From Flavobacteria bacterium RIFCSPLOWO2_12_FULL_35_11 (GTDB lineage: Bacteria; Bacteroidota; Bacteroidia; Flavobacteriales; Flavobacteriaceae), in assembly GCA_001800975.1 (NCBI GenBank), contig MGWK01000046.1, forward strand, positions 27,256-91,255: a stretch of DNA of 64,000 nt, given 5' to 3'. The notes under the pieces were generated by a model that saw only the letters and a list, made by a program, of their open reading frames with translations, was not told the DNA's origin and searched no databases. Position numbers and translations under genes: made by a program. Shown in pieces: positions 1 through 8,786 of this stretch. Every line of letters starts with the position of its first letter. The stretch's first letter is position 1.

Positions 1-399
1 AAAAGGAGACACATAAGTTGCGCCTGCTTTAGCGGCCAACAATGCTTGTCCCGCCGAAAAAACCAAGGTCATATTCACCCTGATTCCTTTATCGGTAAAG
101 TATTTACAGGCTTTAATTCCATCGGCAATCATTGGTAATTTAACCACAATTTGCGGATGCAAATCGGCCAATGCTTCCCCTTCTCTCACCATTCCGTCGA
201 AATCAGTTGCAATCACTTCGGCACTTACATCGCCATCAACAATATTGCAAATTGCCACATAATGTTTTAAAATATTGTCTTTTCCCGTAATGCCTTCTTT
301 AGCCATTAATGAAGGATTTGTGGTTACGCCATCCAAAACACCCAATGCTTGTGCTTCTTTAATTTGCTCGAGGTTTGCTGTATCAATAAAAAATTTCAT
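1..399 (-). CDS. Fructose-6-phosphate aldolase / transaldolase (partial, C-terminus outside window)
   Basis: The gene reads leftward from ATG at 399 and stays open to base 1, giving 133 codons of a protein expected to be about 215-220 residues. The N-terminus [13 protein letters not shown], the TTNPSL motif near residue 27 and the VVKLP segment with the probable Schiff-base lysine are hallmarks of the small transaldolase/FSA (TalC-like) family. This family transfers or cleaves C3 units between sugar phosphates in the cytosol. A TAnnTTTG box lies about 40 bases upstream. Whether it is a true transaldolase or an F6P aldolase cannot be decided from the fragment. Confidence 0.88.
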   Translation of the reverse strand, partial: MKFFIDTANLEQIKEAQALGVLDGVTTNPSLMAKEGITGKDNILKHYVAICNIVDGDVSAEVIATDFDGMVREGEALADLHPQIVVKLPMIADGIKACKYFTDKGIRVNMTLVFSAGQALLAAKAGATYVSPF

Positions 400-438
400 G
401 TGTTGTGATTATTAGTTTATACTGAATTGTTTCTTCTG

Positions 439-446
439 CAAAAGTA
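439..446 (-). promoter_or_regulatory. -7 box of the transaldolase gene
   Basis: On the minus strand the bases read TACTTTTG, an exact TAnnTTTG match, about 40 bases before the ATG at 399. It sits just downstream of the stop codon of the SDR gene on the same strand, so the aldolase probably has its own promoter. Confidence 0.55.
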
Positions 447-455
447 CTTAAATGA

Positions 456-1262
456 TTACAATTTGTAGTGATTCATCAATAACTTTTCATAAACTTTATC
501 AGGTAAAATTCTTTTCAATAAAATCGAGAATTTTTGCATAAAATCGCCCACTTTGTAATGAATTTCAGGTTTTGGCGTGTTTATGATTTTAAAAATAGCT
601 TCAGCCATTTGGATCGGATTGCTTCCGCTGTCCACGTGCGCATCCATTAAATCCAGATTTTTTTGATAGTTCTTTTTGTAGGGAGATTCGTGAATAATAG
701 GCGTATGGTATCTGCCCGATGCAATATTTGTGGCAAAATCGCCCGGAGCTACGTTGGTCACTTCAATGCCAAAACCTTTAACTTCCATCCGAATGGCTTC
801 CGTCACAATTTCCAAGGCGCCTTTTGTTGCAGAATAAATGCCCCTAAACGGCAAACCCATATAACCGGCAATAGAAGTCACATTAATAATTAATCCGCTA
901 TTTTGCTTGCGCATTTGCGGCAATACCGCTTTCATCATTTCAATCGCCCCAAAAAAATTGGTTTCAAAAACGTTTCGCATTTCATCAGTCGGCGTTTCTT
1001 CAATGGCACCGGTAATACCCATTCCTGCGTTGTTTATCAAAATATCGATACGGCCTTCCGCAGCAATGATGTCGTCAATAACTTTGAGTATGGTTTCCTT
1101 ATTATTGACATCCAAAGCAATTAAACGAAACGGATGATTTGTGATATTGGCTGGATTTCTGCTGGTTCCGTACACGATAAATCCTTTTTGTGTTAAAAAT
1201 TCACCGACAGATTTTCCGATTCCCGAAGAACCTCCCGTAATTAAAACGACTTTATTTCTCAT
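456..1262 (-). CDS. SDR family NAD(P)-dependent oxidoreductase
   Basis: The 268-residue protein is a classical short-chain dehydrogenase. It has a TGGSSGIG dinucleotide-binding loop at residues 9-16, NNAG near residue 77, a serine in NVTSIAG, and the catalytic pair YSATK near residue 143. The C-terminal tail is longer than in minimal SDRs and ends in a basic/hydrophobic stretch, as in retinol-dehydrogenase-like members. The substrate cannot be predicted. It is in the same direction as the aldolase gene (57-base gap), but that gene has its own -7 box, so co-transcription is uncertain. Confidence 0.85.
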   Translation of the reverse strand: MRNKVVLITGGSSGIGKSVGEFLTQKGFIVYGTSRNPANITNHPFRLIALDVNNKETILKVIDDIIAAEGRIDILINNAGMGITGAIEETPTDEMRNVFETNFFGAIEMMKAVLPQMRKQNSGLIINVTSIAGYMGLPFRGIYSATKGALEIVTEAIRMEVKGFGIEVTNVAPGDFATNIASGRYHTPIIHESPYKKNYQKNLDLMDAHVDSGSNPIQMAEAIFKIINTPKPEIHYKVGDFMQKFSILLKRILPDKVYEKLLMNHYKL

Positions 1263-1294
1263 TGAAAAATTAAAATATTAAATAATTGAAAATT

Positions 1295-1386
1295 GGGCGT
1301 TACCACAAGGGTCGGGCTATGCGCTTCAATCTTTTTTATCGGCAAAAAGCCTCAAAAAAGGATTTCCTCTACTATCCCTAACGCAA
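1295..1386. repeat. Dispersed structured repeat, copy 1
   Basis: This roughly 90-bp intergenic element is bounded by GCGTTA (1297-1302) and its complement TAACGC (1379-1384). It has an internal A/T-rich stem (ATCTTTTTT ... AAAAAAGGAT) and the shared core CAAGGGTCGGGCT. A second copy lies at 25186-25276. The outer stem differs between the copies by a matched pair of changes, suggesting that the fold is conserved. There is no coding potential. I think similar sequences are common in other flavobacterial genomes, but that is from memory. Confidence 0.7.
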
Positions 1387-1497
1387 AATACTGTGCTAAT
1401 TAGCATTCAGCTAAAATTGCAATCTCTAATAAGAAATCAAAAGTAAGTTATTTATGGAGATTTAAAAAGCCCTTTCCTTCGGATAGGAGATGGGAGA

Positions 1498-1603
1498 AAA
1501 AAAGGGCAAGCGACCTACATCACACCGCTACAACCTAATACCTTTGCTGCGTTCCCGCCCTGGAGGGTTCAAAGGGAGCTGGTTGTGCAGGACTTGCCCG
1601 GCG
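1498..1603 (-). ncRNA. ffs: Signal recognition particle RNA, small (4.5S-like) type
   Basis: On the minus strand a long imperfect hairpin begins CGGGCAAGTCCTGC and ends GCTTGCCC. The apical region contains GGGAACGCAGCAAAGGT, the conserved SRP helix-8 loop with its asymmetric internal loop (AGCA/GGAA type). The RNA pairs with Ffh to target membrane proteins co-translationally. A perfect -7 box (TATTTTTG) precedes the 5' end by a few bases. A run of seven T follows the 3' arm directly, so the closing stem probably doubles as the terminator. End positions are good to a few bases. Confidence 0.92.
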
Positions 1604-1611
1604 CAAAAATA
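1604..1611 (-). promoter_or_regulatory. -7 box of the SRP RNA gene
   Basis: Minus-strand TATTTTTG matches TAnnTTTG and lies directly before the first bases of the SRP RNA helix. This is the spacing expected for initiation at or close to the mature 5' end. Confidence 0.6.
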
Positions 1612-1690
1612 CAATCATTTTTTTAATTTTACCACTATTTTTTTTCTAATTTTAGTGTAACAAATCTAAATTAGTGTTTACTAATAAATT

Positions 1691-1851
1691 AGGCTCTGTA
1701 AAGAAATAAATGGTGCAGAATTAGCGAAGTAATTTTGTGCGTTTTCAAGGCGTGAATGAGACGAATGGCCTCAGCTATTTAACGATTTTACAACGCAGAA
1801 AAAGCGCAAAAGAACGAGATAAAATGTATCAGTCATTTCTTTACAAAGCCT
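1691..1851. mobile_element. MITE-like element with 17-bp terminal inverted repeats
   Basis: The segment begins AGGCTCTGTAAAGAAAT and ends with ATTTCTTTACAAAGCCT, the reverse complement with one mismatch. A second, imperfect inverted pair lies inside (TTTTGTGCGTTTTC near 1734 and GAAAAAGCGCAAAA near 1798). At 161 bp it is far too short for a transposase. The ORF that crosses it has no recognisable domain. The layout fits a MITE or the remnant ends of an insertion sequence. I could not find an obvious target-site duplication, so mobility is inferred. Confidence 0.6.
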
Positions 1852-1909
1852 TGGTTAAAAATAACCATTATTGTTGGCATTTAACCGCCAATGGTAATAA
1901 GGTATTTAC

Positions 1910-1917
1910 TATATTTG
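1910..1917 (+). promoter_or_regulatory. -7 box of the DUF4199 gene
   Basis: TATATTTG matches TAnnTTTG exactly, 26 bases before the ATG at 1943. No good -33 TTG was seen at the usual spacing. Confidence 0.5.
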
Positions 1918-1942
1918 TTCAACCAAAAATCAATCAATTATC

Positions 1943-2479
1943 ATGGAAAATCAAGAAATCACGCCAAAGCAAATTATGTTAAACTACGGTTTACTGTTAG
2001 GATTTGCAGCAGTATTAATCAATGTTGCACTTTATTCAATGGGAAAAACATACGAACCGCATTGGTCCGTGGGGGTTATCAGTATTGGGGTAACCGTTGT
2101 AATCATCATTCTGGGTATCAAAAAAATTAAGGAACTTAATAATGGTTTTTTATCCTTGTCAGAAGCGTTAAAAACCGGATTGGGCATTGCGCTAATCTCC
2201 GGAATTATTAGCGTAGTCTACATGTTAATTTTCAGCAATTTTATTGAGCCTGAATACTTTGCAAGAATGATGGAAGTGCAACAACAAAAAATGCTGGAAA
2301 CCTATCCTAATTTTACAGATGAGCAATTGGAAGCATCTATGGAAATGGCTAAAAAAATGTCCGGACCTATGATTACTTCCGCTATCACAATCATCGGAAG
2401 TTTGTTTTTTGGATTCATCATTGCGCTTATTGGCGGATTGATTATGAAAAGATCTGACGAAGAAATCAACAGTATCTAA
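1943..2479 (+). CDS. DUF4199 family membrane protein
   Basis: This 178-residue protein has four hydrophobic segments (about residues 12-30, 42-60, 78-98 and 145-168). A polar, glutamine/glutamate-rich stretch lies between the third and fourth (about 100-140). The pattern matches the DUF4199 family of Bacteroidota, whose function is unknown. It lies 11 bases before a GT2 glycosyltransferase gene, an arrangement I recall as common in Flavobacteriia. It may therefore help the transferase at the inner membrane, but this is inferred from position only. Confidence 0.75.
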   Translation: MENQEITPKQIMLNYGLLLGFAAVLINVALYSMGKTYEPHWSVGVISIGVTVVIIILGIKKIKELNNGFLSLSEALKTGLGIALISGIISVVYMLIFSNFIEPEYFARMMEVQQQKMLETYPNFTDEQLEASMEMAKKMSGPMITSAITIIGSLFFGFIIALIGGLIMKRSDEEINSI

Positions 2480-2490
2480 AACAAATTTTA

Positions 2491-3438
2491 ATGGATATAT
2501 CCATCGTCATTCCACTGCTTAACGAAGATGAATCTTTAAATGAATTACACGATTGGATTGTAATAGTGATGCAATCCAATCGTTATTCTTATGAATTGCT
2601 TTTTATTGATGACGGCAGCACCGACGATTCCTGGAAGGTGATCAAGTCGTTGTCCGAAAGAAACCCAAATGTAAAAGGCATTCGATTTCAAAAAAATTAC
2701 GGAAAATCACAGGCATTAAATGCCGGGTTCAAACAAGTGACCGGCGACGTTGTGATTACCATGGACGCCGATTTGCAAGACAGTCCGGATGAAATTCCCG
2801 AATTGTACCAATTAATTAAAAGCGGCGATTTCGATTTGGTTTCAGGCTGGAAAAAAAAGCGGTTCGATTCAAAAATCAGAAAAAACATACCCTCAAAATT
2901 ATTCAATGCTGCTGCCAGAAAAACTTCCGGCTTAAAATTGCACGATTTTAATTGCGGATTGAAAGCCTACAAAAATGAAGTGGTAAAAAATATTGACGTG
3001 AACGGCGAAATGCACCGCTACATTCCTGTGCTCGCCAAAAATGCGGGATTTAATAAAATTACAGAGAAAGTGGTGGCACACCAGGCCAGAAAATACGGTG
3101 TGACAAAATTTGGCATGGAACGTTTCATCAACGGATTTCTGGACTTGATTACCATTTGGTTTTTGTCGAAATTCGGCAAAAGGCCTATGCATTTGTTTGG
3201 ATTGTTGGGGACACTGACTTTTTTCATCGGATTTTGTTTTGCGCTCTACTTAGGAATTGACAAGCTGTTTTTCAACCCCTTAGGACGATTAATTACTGAA
3301 AGGCCCCACTTTTATTTGGCAATAGTCGCCATGATTATTGGAACACAACTATTTTTGGCCGGATTTTTAGGAGAACTCATTTTACGCACAAAATCGAATA
3401 CCAAACGTTACAACATTTCAGATAAAATCAACAATTGA
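2491..3438 (+). CDS. Membrane-anchored GT2 glycosyltransferase (polyprenyl-phosphate sugar synthase type)
   Basis: The 315-residue protein starts with the GT2 Rossmann-like fold (ISIVIPLLNEDESL). It carries DDGSTDDSW and the metal-binding MDADLQDSP motif near residue 90. Two hydrophobic helices follow (about residues 230-255 and 270-295), as in GtrB/DPM1-like enzymes that make polyprenyl-phosphate-linked sugars on the cytoplasmic face. No cognate GT39 or GtrA gene is adjacent. It is 11 bases downstream of the DUF4199 gene, so the two are likely co-transcribed. The sugar is not predictable. Confidence 0.85.
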   Translation: MDISIVIPLLNEDESLNELHDWIVIVMQSNRYSYELLFIDDGSTDDSWKVIKSLSERNPNVKGIRFQKNYGKSQALNAGFKQVTGDVVITMDADLQDSPDEIPELYQLIKSGDFDLVSGWKKKRFDSKIRKNIPSKLFNAAARKTSGLKLHDFNCGLKAYKNEVVKNIDVNGEMHRYIPVLAKNAGFNKITEKVVAHQARKYGVTKFGMERFINGFLDLITIWFLSKFGKRPMHLFGLLGTLTFFIGFCFALYLGIDKLFFNPLGRLITERPHFYLAIVAMIIGTQLFLAGFLGELILRTKSNTKRYNISDKINN

Positions 3439-3458
3439 TCTTTTTAACATAATTGAAC

Positions 3459-3466
3459 TATTTTTG
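3459..3466 (+). promoter_or_regulatory. -7 box of the phosphohexomutase gene
   Basis: TATTTTTG matches the Bacteroidota -7 consensus and lies 20 bases before the ATG at 3487, followed by GC. Confidence 0.55.
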
Positions 3467-3486
3467 CATTATTAAATTCTTACGAC

Positions 3487-5202
3487 ATGACTGAAATCTT
3501 AAATAAAGCCCAACTTTGGCTGACCGATACTTTTGATGCAAAAACAAAAGAGGAAGTGCAACAATTGATTGCCGGAAATGAAAGCCAATTAACGGAACAT
3601 TTTTATCAGGATTTAGAATTTGGGACCGGAGGAATGCGCGGCATTATGGGTGCCGGAACAAACAGAATCAATAAATACACTTTGGGCAGGGCAACTCAAG
3701 GATTGTGCAATTACTTAACCCAAACTTTTCCAAATAAACCTTTGAAAGCCGTTATTGCTTTTGACTGCCGGCATAACAGCAAGGAATTTGCAAAAATTGT
3801 GGCCGATGTGTTTTCGGCAAACAACATTAAAGTATACTTATTTGAAGATTTACGTCCCACCCCAGAACTTTCTTTTGCGGTAAGACATTTAGGATGCGAT
3901 GCGGGAATTGTATTGACCGCTTCTCACAATCCGCCGGAATACAACGGCTACAAAGTGTATTGGAATGATGGCGGACAAATTGTTCCGCCGCAGGACAATG
4001 AAATCATTGCGGAGGTCAACCGTTTGGATTTTTCCCAAATCAACTTCAAAGCCAATGAAAACTTAATTGAAATTATCGGCAAAGAAGTCGATGAAGCTTT
4101 CATAAATGCCAGCGTAAAAAATGGCACCTTCAATACAAAAGGCAAAGAAAACCTTAAGATTGTTTTCACTTCATTGCATGGAACTTCCATTACTTCCATC
4201 CCGGAAGCATTTAAAAGAGCAGGTTATACAGATGTGCACATTGTTGAAGAACAACGCGTGCCTAACGGCGATTTTCCAACCGTTAAATCTCCCAATCCAG
4301 AAGAACCGGATGCCCTAAAAATGGCCACGGATCTGGCTGAAAAAATCCATGCGGATATCGTCATCGGAACCGATCCTGATTGTGACCGATTGGGCATTGC
4401 AGTGAGAAATTTAGAAGGAAAAATGACCTTGTTAAACGGAAATCAAACCATGTGTCTGATGACCGATTTTTTAATCAGAAAATGGAAGGAAGCAGGCAAA
4501 CTAAACGGCAAACAATTTGTGGGTTCCACCATTGTTTCCACCAATTTGGTGAACGAAATTGCGGCCCGATACGGTGTTGAAACAAAAGTTGGCCTGACCG
4601 GATTTAAATGGATTGCCAAAATGGTTCGTGAAGCCGAAGGCAAACAAGATTTTATTGGCGGCGGAGAGGAAAGTTTTGGTTATATGATTGGCGATTTTGT
4701 GCGCGATAAAGATGCGGTAACCGCTACCCTGTTGGCCTGTGAAATTGCGGCAAATGCAAAAGCAAACGGAAGTTCTGTGTATCAGGAATTGCTGCAAATT
4801 TATGCCGACAATCATTTTTACAAAGAGCACTTAATCTCTGTTGTCAAAAAGGGAATGGACGGCGCCGACCAGATTAAGCAAATGATGGTTGCGTTGCGTG
4901 AAAATCCGGTTACGGAAATCGACGGTTCAAAAGTGACTTATCTTTTTGATTATGACGCTTCAACAAGAAAAAATATAGCAACCGGAAAGATAGAAAGCAT
5001 CGACACTCCCAAATCCAATGTATTGATTTATCATACGGAAGACGGCACAAAAATAGCCGCAAGGCCAAGCGGAACAGAGCCTAAAATTAAATTTTATTTC
5101 AGTGTAAAAGGAAATTTAGATGCCCTTGAAAACGCCAAAAAAGTTGAAGCGGAACTAGATGCAAAAATTCAACGTATTATTGCCGAACTCAAATTGAGTT
5201 AA
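3487..5202 (+). CDS. Phosphoglucomutase/phosphomannomutase (alpha-D-phosphohexomutase)
   Basis: This 571-residue enzyme of the alpha-D-phosphohexomutase family interconverts hexose 1- and 6-phosphates, feeding glycogen, LPS and nucleotide-sugar synthesis. The active-site serine is in TASHNP near residue 143. The Mg-binding loop is DPDCDRLG near residue 300. The sugar-recognition GGEESFG loop is near residue 393, and the C-terminal phosphate-binding RPSGTEPKIKFY near residue 525. Length and the N-terminal GTGGMRG motif match the PGM2-like subgroup. It has its own -7 box. Confidence 0.93.
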   Translation: MTEILNKAQLWLTDTFDAKTKEEVQQLIAGNESQLTEHFYQDLEFGTGGMRGIMGAGTNRINKYTLGRATQGLCNYLTQTFPNKPLKAVIAFDCRHNSKEFAKIVADVFSANNIKVYLFEDLRPTPELSFAVRHLGCDAGIVLTASHNPPEYNGYKVYWNDGGQIVPPQDNEIIAEVNRLDFSQINFKANENLIEIIGKEVDEAFINASVKNGTFNTKGKENLKIVFTSLHGTSITSIPEAFKRAGYTDVHIVEEQRVPNGDFPTVKSPNPEEPDALKMATDLAEKIHADIVIGTDPDCDRLGIAVRNLEGKMTLLNGNQTMCLMTDFLIRKWKEAGKLNGKQFVGSTIVSTNLVNEIAARYGVETKVGLTGFKWIAKMVREAEGKQDFIGGGEESFGYMIGDFVRDKDAVTATLLACEIAANAKANGSSVYQELLQIYADNHFYKEHLISVVKKGMDGADQIKQMMVALRENPVTEIDGSKVTYLFDYDASTRKNIATGKIESIDTPKSNVLIYHTEDGTKIAARPSGTEPKIKFYFSVKGNLDALENAKKVEAELDAKIQRIIAELKLS

Positions 5203-5210
5203 AATATAGT

Positions 5211-5262
5211 CCGAAGACGGGAGCCTGCCGGCAGGCAGGCAGGCAGGCATGACCGAAGACGG
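5211..5262. repeat. (GGCA)5 microsatellite inside a 10-bp direct repeat
   Basis: Five GGCA units at 5230-5249 are flanked by two copies of CCGAAGACGG (5211-5220 and 5253-5262). The segment is non-coding and locally GC-rich in an AT-rich gap, between the phosphohexomutase stop and the ABC exporter gene. Confidence 0.75.
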
Positions 5263-5292
5263 AAGTTCAAATTCAAGTTCATTTCTTAATCA

Positions 5293-5332
5293 AATCAAGC
5301 TCCCTTTCCTTGGGAAAGGGCGGGGGGATAGG
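5293..5332. repeat. Dispersed hairpin repeat (CCCTTTCC type), copy 1
   Basis: CTCCCTTTCCTT.GGGAAAGGG forms a short hairpin followed by GGGGGATAGG. The same words recur in inverted orientation at 38306-38362 and in shorter form elsewhere, always between genes or at a gene end. Confidence 0.65.
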
Positions 5333-5352
5333 ATAAAAACGATAAAAAAATA

Positions 5353-7176
5353 ATGAAGTACTTCAGACAGATATTGGTTTATGCCAAACCTTATAAAATA
5401 TACGGTGTTTTAAACATTGTCAGCAATGTTTTTTATGCGTTGTTTGGCACCTTGGCCTTTGTTTCGCTGATGCCCATGCTAAAAGTGCTTTTTAAAACTG
5501 CGGAACCCATCACCACAAAACCTTCTTATGAGGGAGTCGCCAAACTAGGCGACTATATTGAAAATTACATCAATTACTTCATCACTTTAAAAATAAATAC
5601 AGAAGGCGAAATGAAAGCCTTGCTATTTATGATCGTGATTGTCATCAGCACTTTTTTGCTCAAAAACATCTTCGGTTATTTGGCCATGTACTTTATCACC
5701 TTTTTAAGAAATGGTGTTTTAAAGGATGTTCGAAATGACTTGTATGAAAAAACAGTTGATTTGCCACTGGCCTATTTTTCTGAAAAAAGAAAAGGCGATA
5801 TTATTGCCCGTATTTCTACAGATGTGTTGGAAATCCAGCATTCCTTTTTGTCCATTTTAGAATTGATTGTCAGAGAACCCTTGATGATTTTGTTCACCAT
5901 TTTTGCGATGCTGGCCTTAAGTCCGCAATTGACCTTATTTGTGTTCATCTTTATTCCGATTGCGGGATTCGTGATATCATTGGTAGGAAAAAAATTAAAA
6001 AAACAATCGGATAAAGTTCAAAAAGAACAGGGACTGTTTTTATCCATTTTAGAAGAAACGTTGGGCGGATTAAGGGTGATTAAAGGATTTAATGCAGAAG
6101 GTTATTTCAATTCGAAATTCAGGGAATCAACCTCACGGTTTTACAGATTCTCCAATTCTTTGCTGAACAGACAAAATTTGGCTTCCCCATTGAGTGAGTT
6201 TTTGGGGATTGGAGTCATTGCTATTTTACTTTGGTATGGCGGCTCCTTGGTTTTGGTGTCAAACACTTTGGCTCCCGATGCTTTTATTATTTATATGGGA
6301 TTGGCTTACAATATTTTAACCCCGGCAAAAGCCATTTCAAAAGCGGTTTATGGCGTGAAAAAAGGAGATGCCGCCGCGGAACGCGTACTGGAGATTTTAC
6401 ATACCACCTCGCCATTGGCTGACAAGCCAAATGCCCTGGTTAAAGAAGGATTTAATTCGGCCATCAGCATTGAAAATATTTCATTTAAATATGAAGAAGA
6501 ATACGTGCTTAAAAATTTCTCATTGGAAATACCCAAAGGAAAAACGGTTGCTTTTGTGGGACAATCGGGCAGCGGAAAATCGACAATTGCAAATTTGCTG
6601 ACACGTTTTTATGACGTGAATGAAGGCAGTATTAAAATTGATGGCATCGACATTCGCGACATCACAAAAAAATCATTACGCAGTCTGCAAGGCCTTGTTT
6701 CCCAAGATTCCATTTTATTTAACGACAGCATCAAAAATAATATTTTGTTGGGCATCGAAAATAAATCGGAGGCCGAAATTGTGGACGCCGCAAAAATTGC
6801 GAATGCCCATGAATTTATACATGAGATGCCAAATGGCTACGATTCCAACATAGGCGACAGCGGTAACAAACTCTCTGGCGGACAAAAACAGCGGTTGAGC
6901 ATTGCGCGTGCGGTGCTTAAAAATCCGCCAATCATGATTTTGGATGAAGCCACTTCAGCGTTGGACACTGAATCTGAACGTTTGGTGCAGGATGCATTGG
7001 AAAAAATGATGAAAAACAGAACTTCGGTGGTGATAGCACACCGACTTTCCACGGTTCAAAAAGCGGATCTTATAGTGGTTTTGCTAAAAGGAAAAATCAT
7101 TGAGCAAGGAAACCACGAGGAATTGATCGCCAAAAATGGTGTTTACACCAAGTTGGTTGAAATGCAGACGCTTTAG
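5353..7176 (+). CDS. MsbA-type ABC exporter (fused permease and ATPase)
   Basis: The 607-residue half-transporter has an N-terminal six-helix membrane domain (about residues 18-330). Its nucleotide-binding domain has Walker A GQSGSGKST near residue 402, the LSGGQKQR signature near 506, Walker B MILDEATS near 527 and the H-loop histidine in IAHRLST near 560. It should dimerise in the inner membrane and export a lipid or drug-like substrate; MsbA (lipid A flipping) is the best-known relative. Nothing in the sequence separates an essential MsbA from a multidrug paralogue. Confidence 0.88.
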   Translation: MKYFRQILVYAKPYKIYGVLNIVSNVFYALFGTLAFVSLMPMLKVLFKTAEPITTKPSYEGVAKLGDYIENYINYFITLKINTEGEMKALLFMIVIVISTFLLKNIFGYLAMYFITFLRNGVLKDVRNDLYEKTVDLPLAYFSEKRKGDIIARISTDVLEIQHSFLSILELIVREPLMILFTIFAMLALSPQLTLFVFIFIPIAGFVISLVGKKLKKQSDKVQKEQGLFLSILEETLGGLRVIKGFNAEGYFNSKFRESTSRFYRFSNSLLNRQNLASPLSEFLGIGVIAILLWYGGSLVLVSNTLAPDAFIIYMGLAYNILTPAKAISKAVYGVKKGDAAAERVLEILHTTSPLADKPNALVKEGFNSAISIENISFKYEEEYVLKNFSLEIPKGKTVAFVGQSGSGKSTIANLLTRFYDVNEGSIKIDGIDIRDITKKSLRSLQGLVSQDSILFNDSIKNNILLGIENKSEAEIVDAAKIANAHEFIHEMPNGYDSNIGDSGNKLSGGQKQRLSIARAVLKNPPIMILDEATSALDTESERLVQDALEKMMKNRTSVVIAHRLSTVQKADLIVVLLKGKIIEQGNHEELIAKNGVYTKLVEMQTL

Positions 7177-7285
7177 AAAGAAAGTTATTTGTTATTGGTT
7201 ATTCGTTGAATTGTTAAGTGTTGAATTGTTTTAGTGTGTAGCTGTTTGTTTCTCGAAGGATTGTGAAATTATTTTGATGTTTTTA

Positions 7286-7311
7286 CACACCCCAACCCCT
7301 CTCAAGAGGGG
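7286..7311. repeat. Short dispersed repeat (CCAACCCCTCTCAAGAGGGG type)
   Basis: CCCCTCTCAAGAGGGG is a near-perfect palindrome in the gap between two convergent genes. The rest of the gap (7177-7358) is AT-rich and holds no ORF. The repeat resembles the other intergenic CCC/GGG hairpins in this window. Confidence 0.5.
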
Positions 7312-7358
7312 AATTAATTGTATTGAATTTATATTTTAGACTTCTAACATTTTTAACT

Positions 7359-8783
7359 TTAATTTTTAACCAATCCCAACTTCTCCCCTTTTTTCAGCAT
7401 AAAAACATACGCTTCTTCATAATCGTTGGCGATTTCACCTTCTAAAATTGCTTCTTTAATGGCTTCTTTTAAAACGCCGATTTCACGGCAGGGTTTTAAA
7501 TTAAAGGTTTCCATAATCAGTTCACCGGAGATTGGCGGCTGAAAATTGCGGACATGGTCGCGTTCTTCCACTTCCTTTATTTTTTGGCGCACCAATTCAA
7601 AATTTTGGTGGTATTTTTTAAATTTCGACGGATTTTTAGTGGTAATGTCCTCTTCACACAAAGTCATTAAGCTTTCAATGTCATCACCGGCATCAAAAAC
7701 CAAACGTCGCACTGCAGAATCGGTCACTTCGGTTGCCAACACAATCGGACGAGAACTTAACAATACCATTTTTTGAACGAATTTCATTTTCTCGTTCATG
7801 GGCATTTTCAAACGCTTAAACAGTTTGTAAACCATTTTTGACCCCACATATTCATGTCCGTGAAAGGTCCAGCCCAGTATTGGATGAAATTTTTTGGTGG
7901 GCGCTTTTCCAATATCGTGCAGCAGTGCAGCCCAGCGCAACCATACATCTTCGGTGTTTTTTGAAATATTGTCCACCACTTCCAAGGTATGGTAAAAATT
8001 GTCTTTATGCTTTTGTCCTTCCACGTCCTCCACACCTTCCAAATTGGTCAGTTCAGGCAAAAAACGTTTCAGCAACTGCGCTTTGTGCAATAAAACAAAT
8101 CCGACCGAAGGCACTGGAGCGCTCATTATTTTGTTGAGTTCTTCCACAATTCTTTCACGCGTAATAATGTCCAGTCGCTCGGCATTTCTGGCAATGGCTT
8201 CAAAGGATTTCTTTTCAATATCGAAATTCAGCTGGGTAGCAAAGCGAATGGCGCGCATCATACGCAAAGGATCGTCAGAATAGGTAATATCCGGACTCAG
8301 CGGCGTTTTGATAATTCTGGCTTCCAAATCTTTCAATCCGTTAAAAGGATCCAATAAATTGCCATAATCGGCTTTATTTAAACTCATGGCCAAGGCATTT
8401 ATGGTGAAATCCCGGCGGTTTTGGTCATCTTCCAACGTTCCGTCTTCCACTACAGGATTCCGGCTGTTTTCATTGTAAGATTCCTTTCTCGCGCCCACAA
8501 ATTCCACTTCAACCTCTTTATACCTTAACATCGCCGTTCCGTAGGTTTTAAAAACCTGCACTTTGGGTTTGTTCGGCAATAATTTGGCGACAGCCTGCGC
8601 CAATTCAATGCCGCTTCCAACGGCAACAATGTCTATATCTTGCTTATTGTCCCTTTTTAAAAAGTAATCCCGCACAAATCCGCCGATGACGTAGGTTTCC
8701 AATTGCAAATCGGCAGCCGCTTGTGAGATATATTCAAAAATCGGATGGCTTATCGCCTCCGTATGAAGATTTTTTTTAGTCAT
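7359..8783 (-). CDS. CCA tRNA nucleotidyltransferase with HD domain
   Basis: This 474-residue protein has the class II nucleotidyltransferase head (GGFVRDYFL near residue 34, metal-binding DIDIVAVG near 51, [10 protein letters not shown] near 123) and the [13 protein letters not shown] motif near 167. An HD domain follows with HTLEVVDNI and LLHDIGK (about residues 250-290). It adds or repairs the 3' CCA of tRNAs, and the HD part may give phosphohydrolase activity. It starts three bases after the stop of the Sua5-type gene, so two tRNA-maturation enzymes share an operon. Confidence 0.92.
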   Translation of the reverse strand: MTKKNLHTEAISHPIFEYISQAAADLQLETYVIGGFVRDYFLKRDNKQDIDIVAVGSGIELAQAVAKLLPNKPKVQVFKTYGTAMLRYKEVEVEFVGARKESYNENSRNPVVEDGTLEDDQNRRDFTINALAMSLNKADYGNLLDPFNGLKDLEARIIKTPLSPDITYSDDPLRMMRAIRFATQLNFDIEKKSFEAIARNAERLDIITRERIVEELNKIMSAPVPSVGFVLLHKAQLLKRFLPELTNLEGVEDVEGQKHKDNFYHTLEVVDNISKNTEDVWLRWAALLHDIGKAPTKKFHPILGWTFHGHEYVGSKMVYKLFKRLKMPMNEKMKFVQKMVLLSSRPIVLATEVTDSAVRRLVFDAGDDIESLMTLCEEDITTKNPSKFKKYHQNFELVRQKIKEVEERDHVRNFQPPISGELIMETFNLKPCREIGVLKEAIKEAILEGEIANDYEEAYVFMLKKGEKLGLVKN

Positions 8784-8786
8784 TTT

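Noticed and set aside
1737..1982. 81-codon ORF across the MITE-like element into the DUF4199 region
   Set aside because: It begins inside the inverted-repeat element, overlaps the start of a convincing gene in another frame and has no recognisable domain.
5211..5262. Phase-variable coding microsatellite
   Set aside because: The GGCA run is between genes and not in any supported reading frame.
7838..8283. Overlapping plus-strand ORFs of up to 99 codons within the CCA-adding enzyme gene
   Set aside because: They are shadows of a conserved minus-strand gene, with no domain and no start context.
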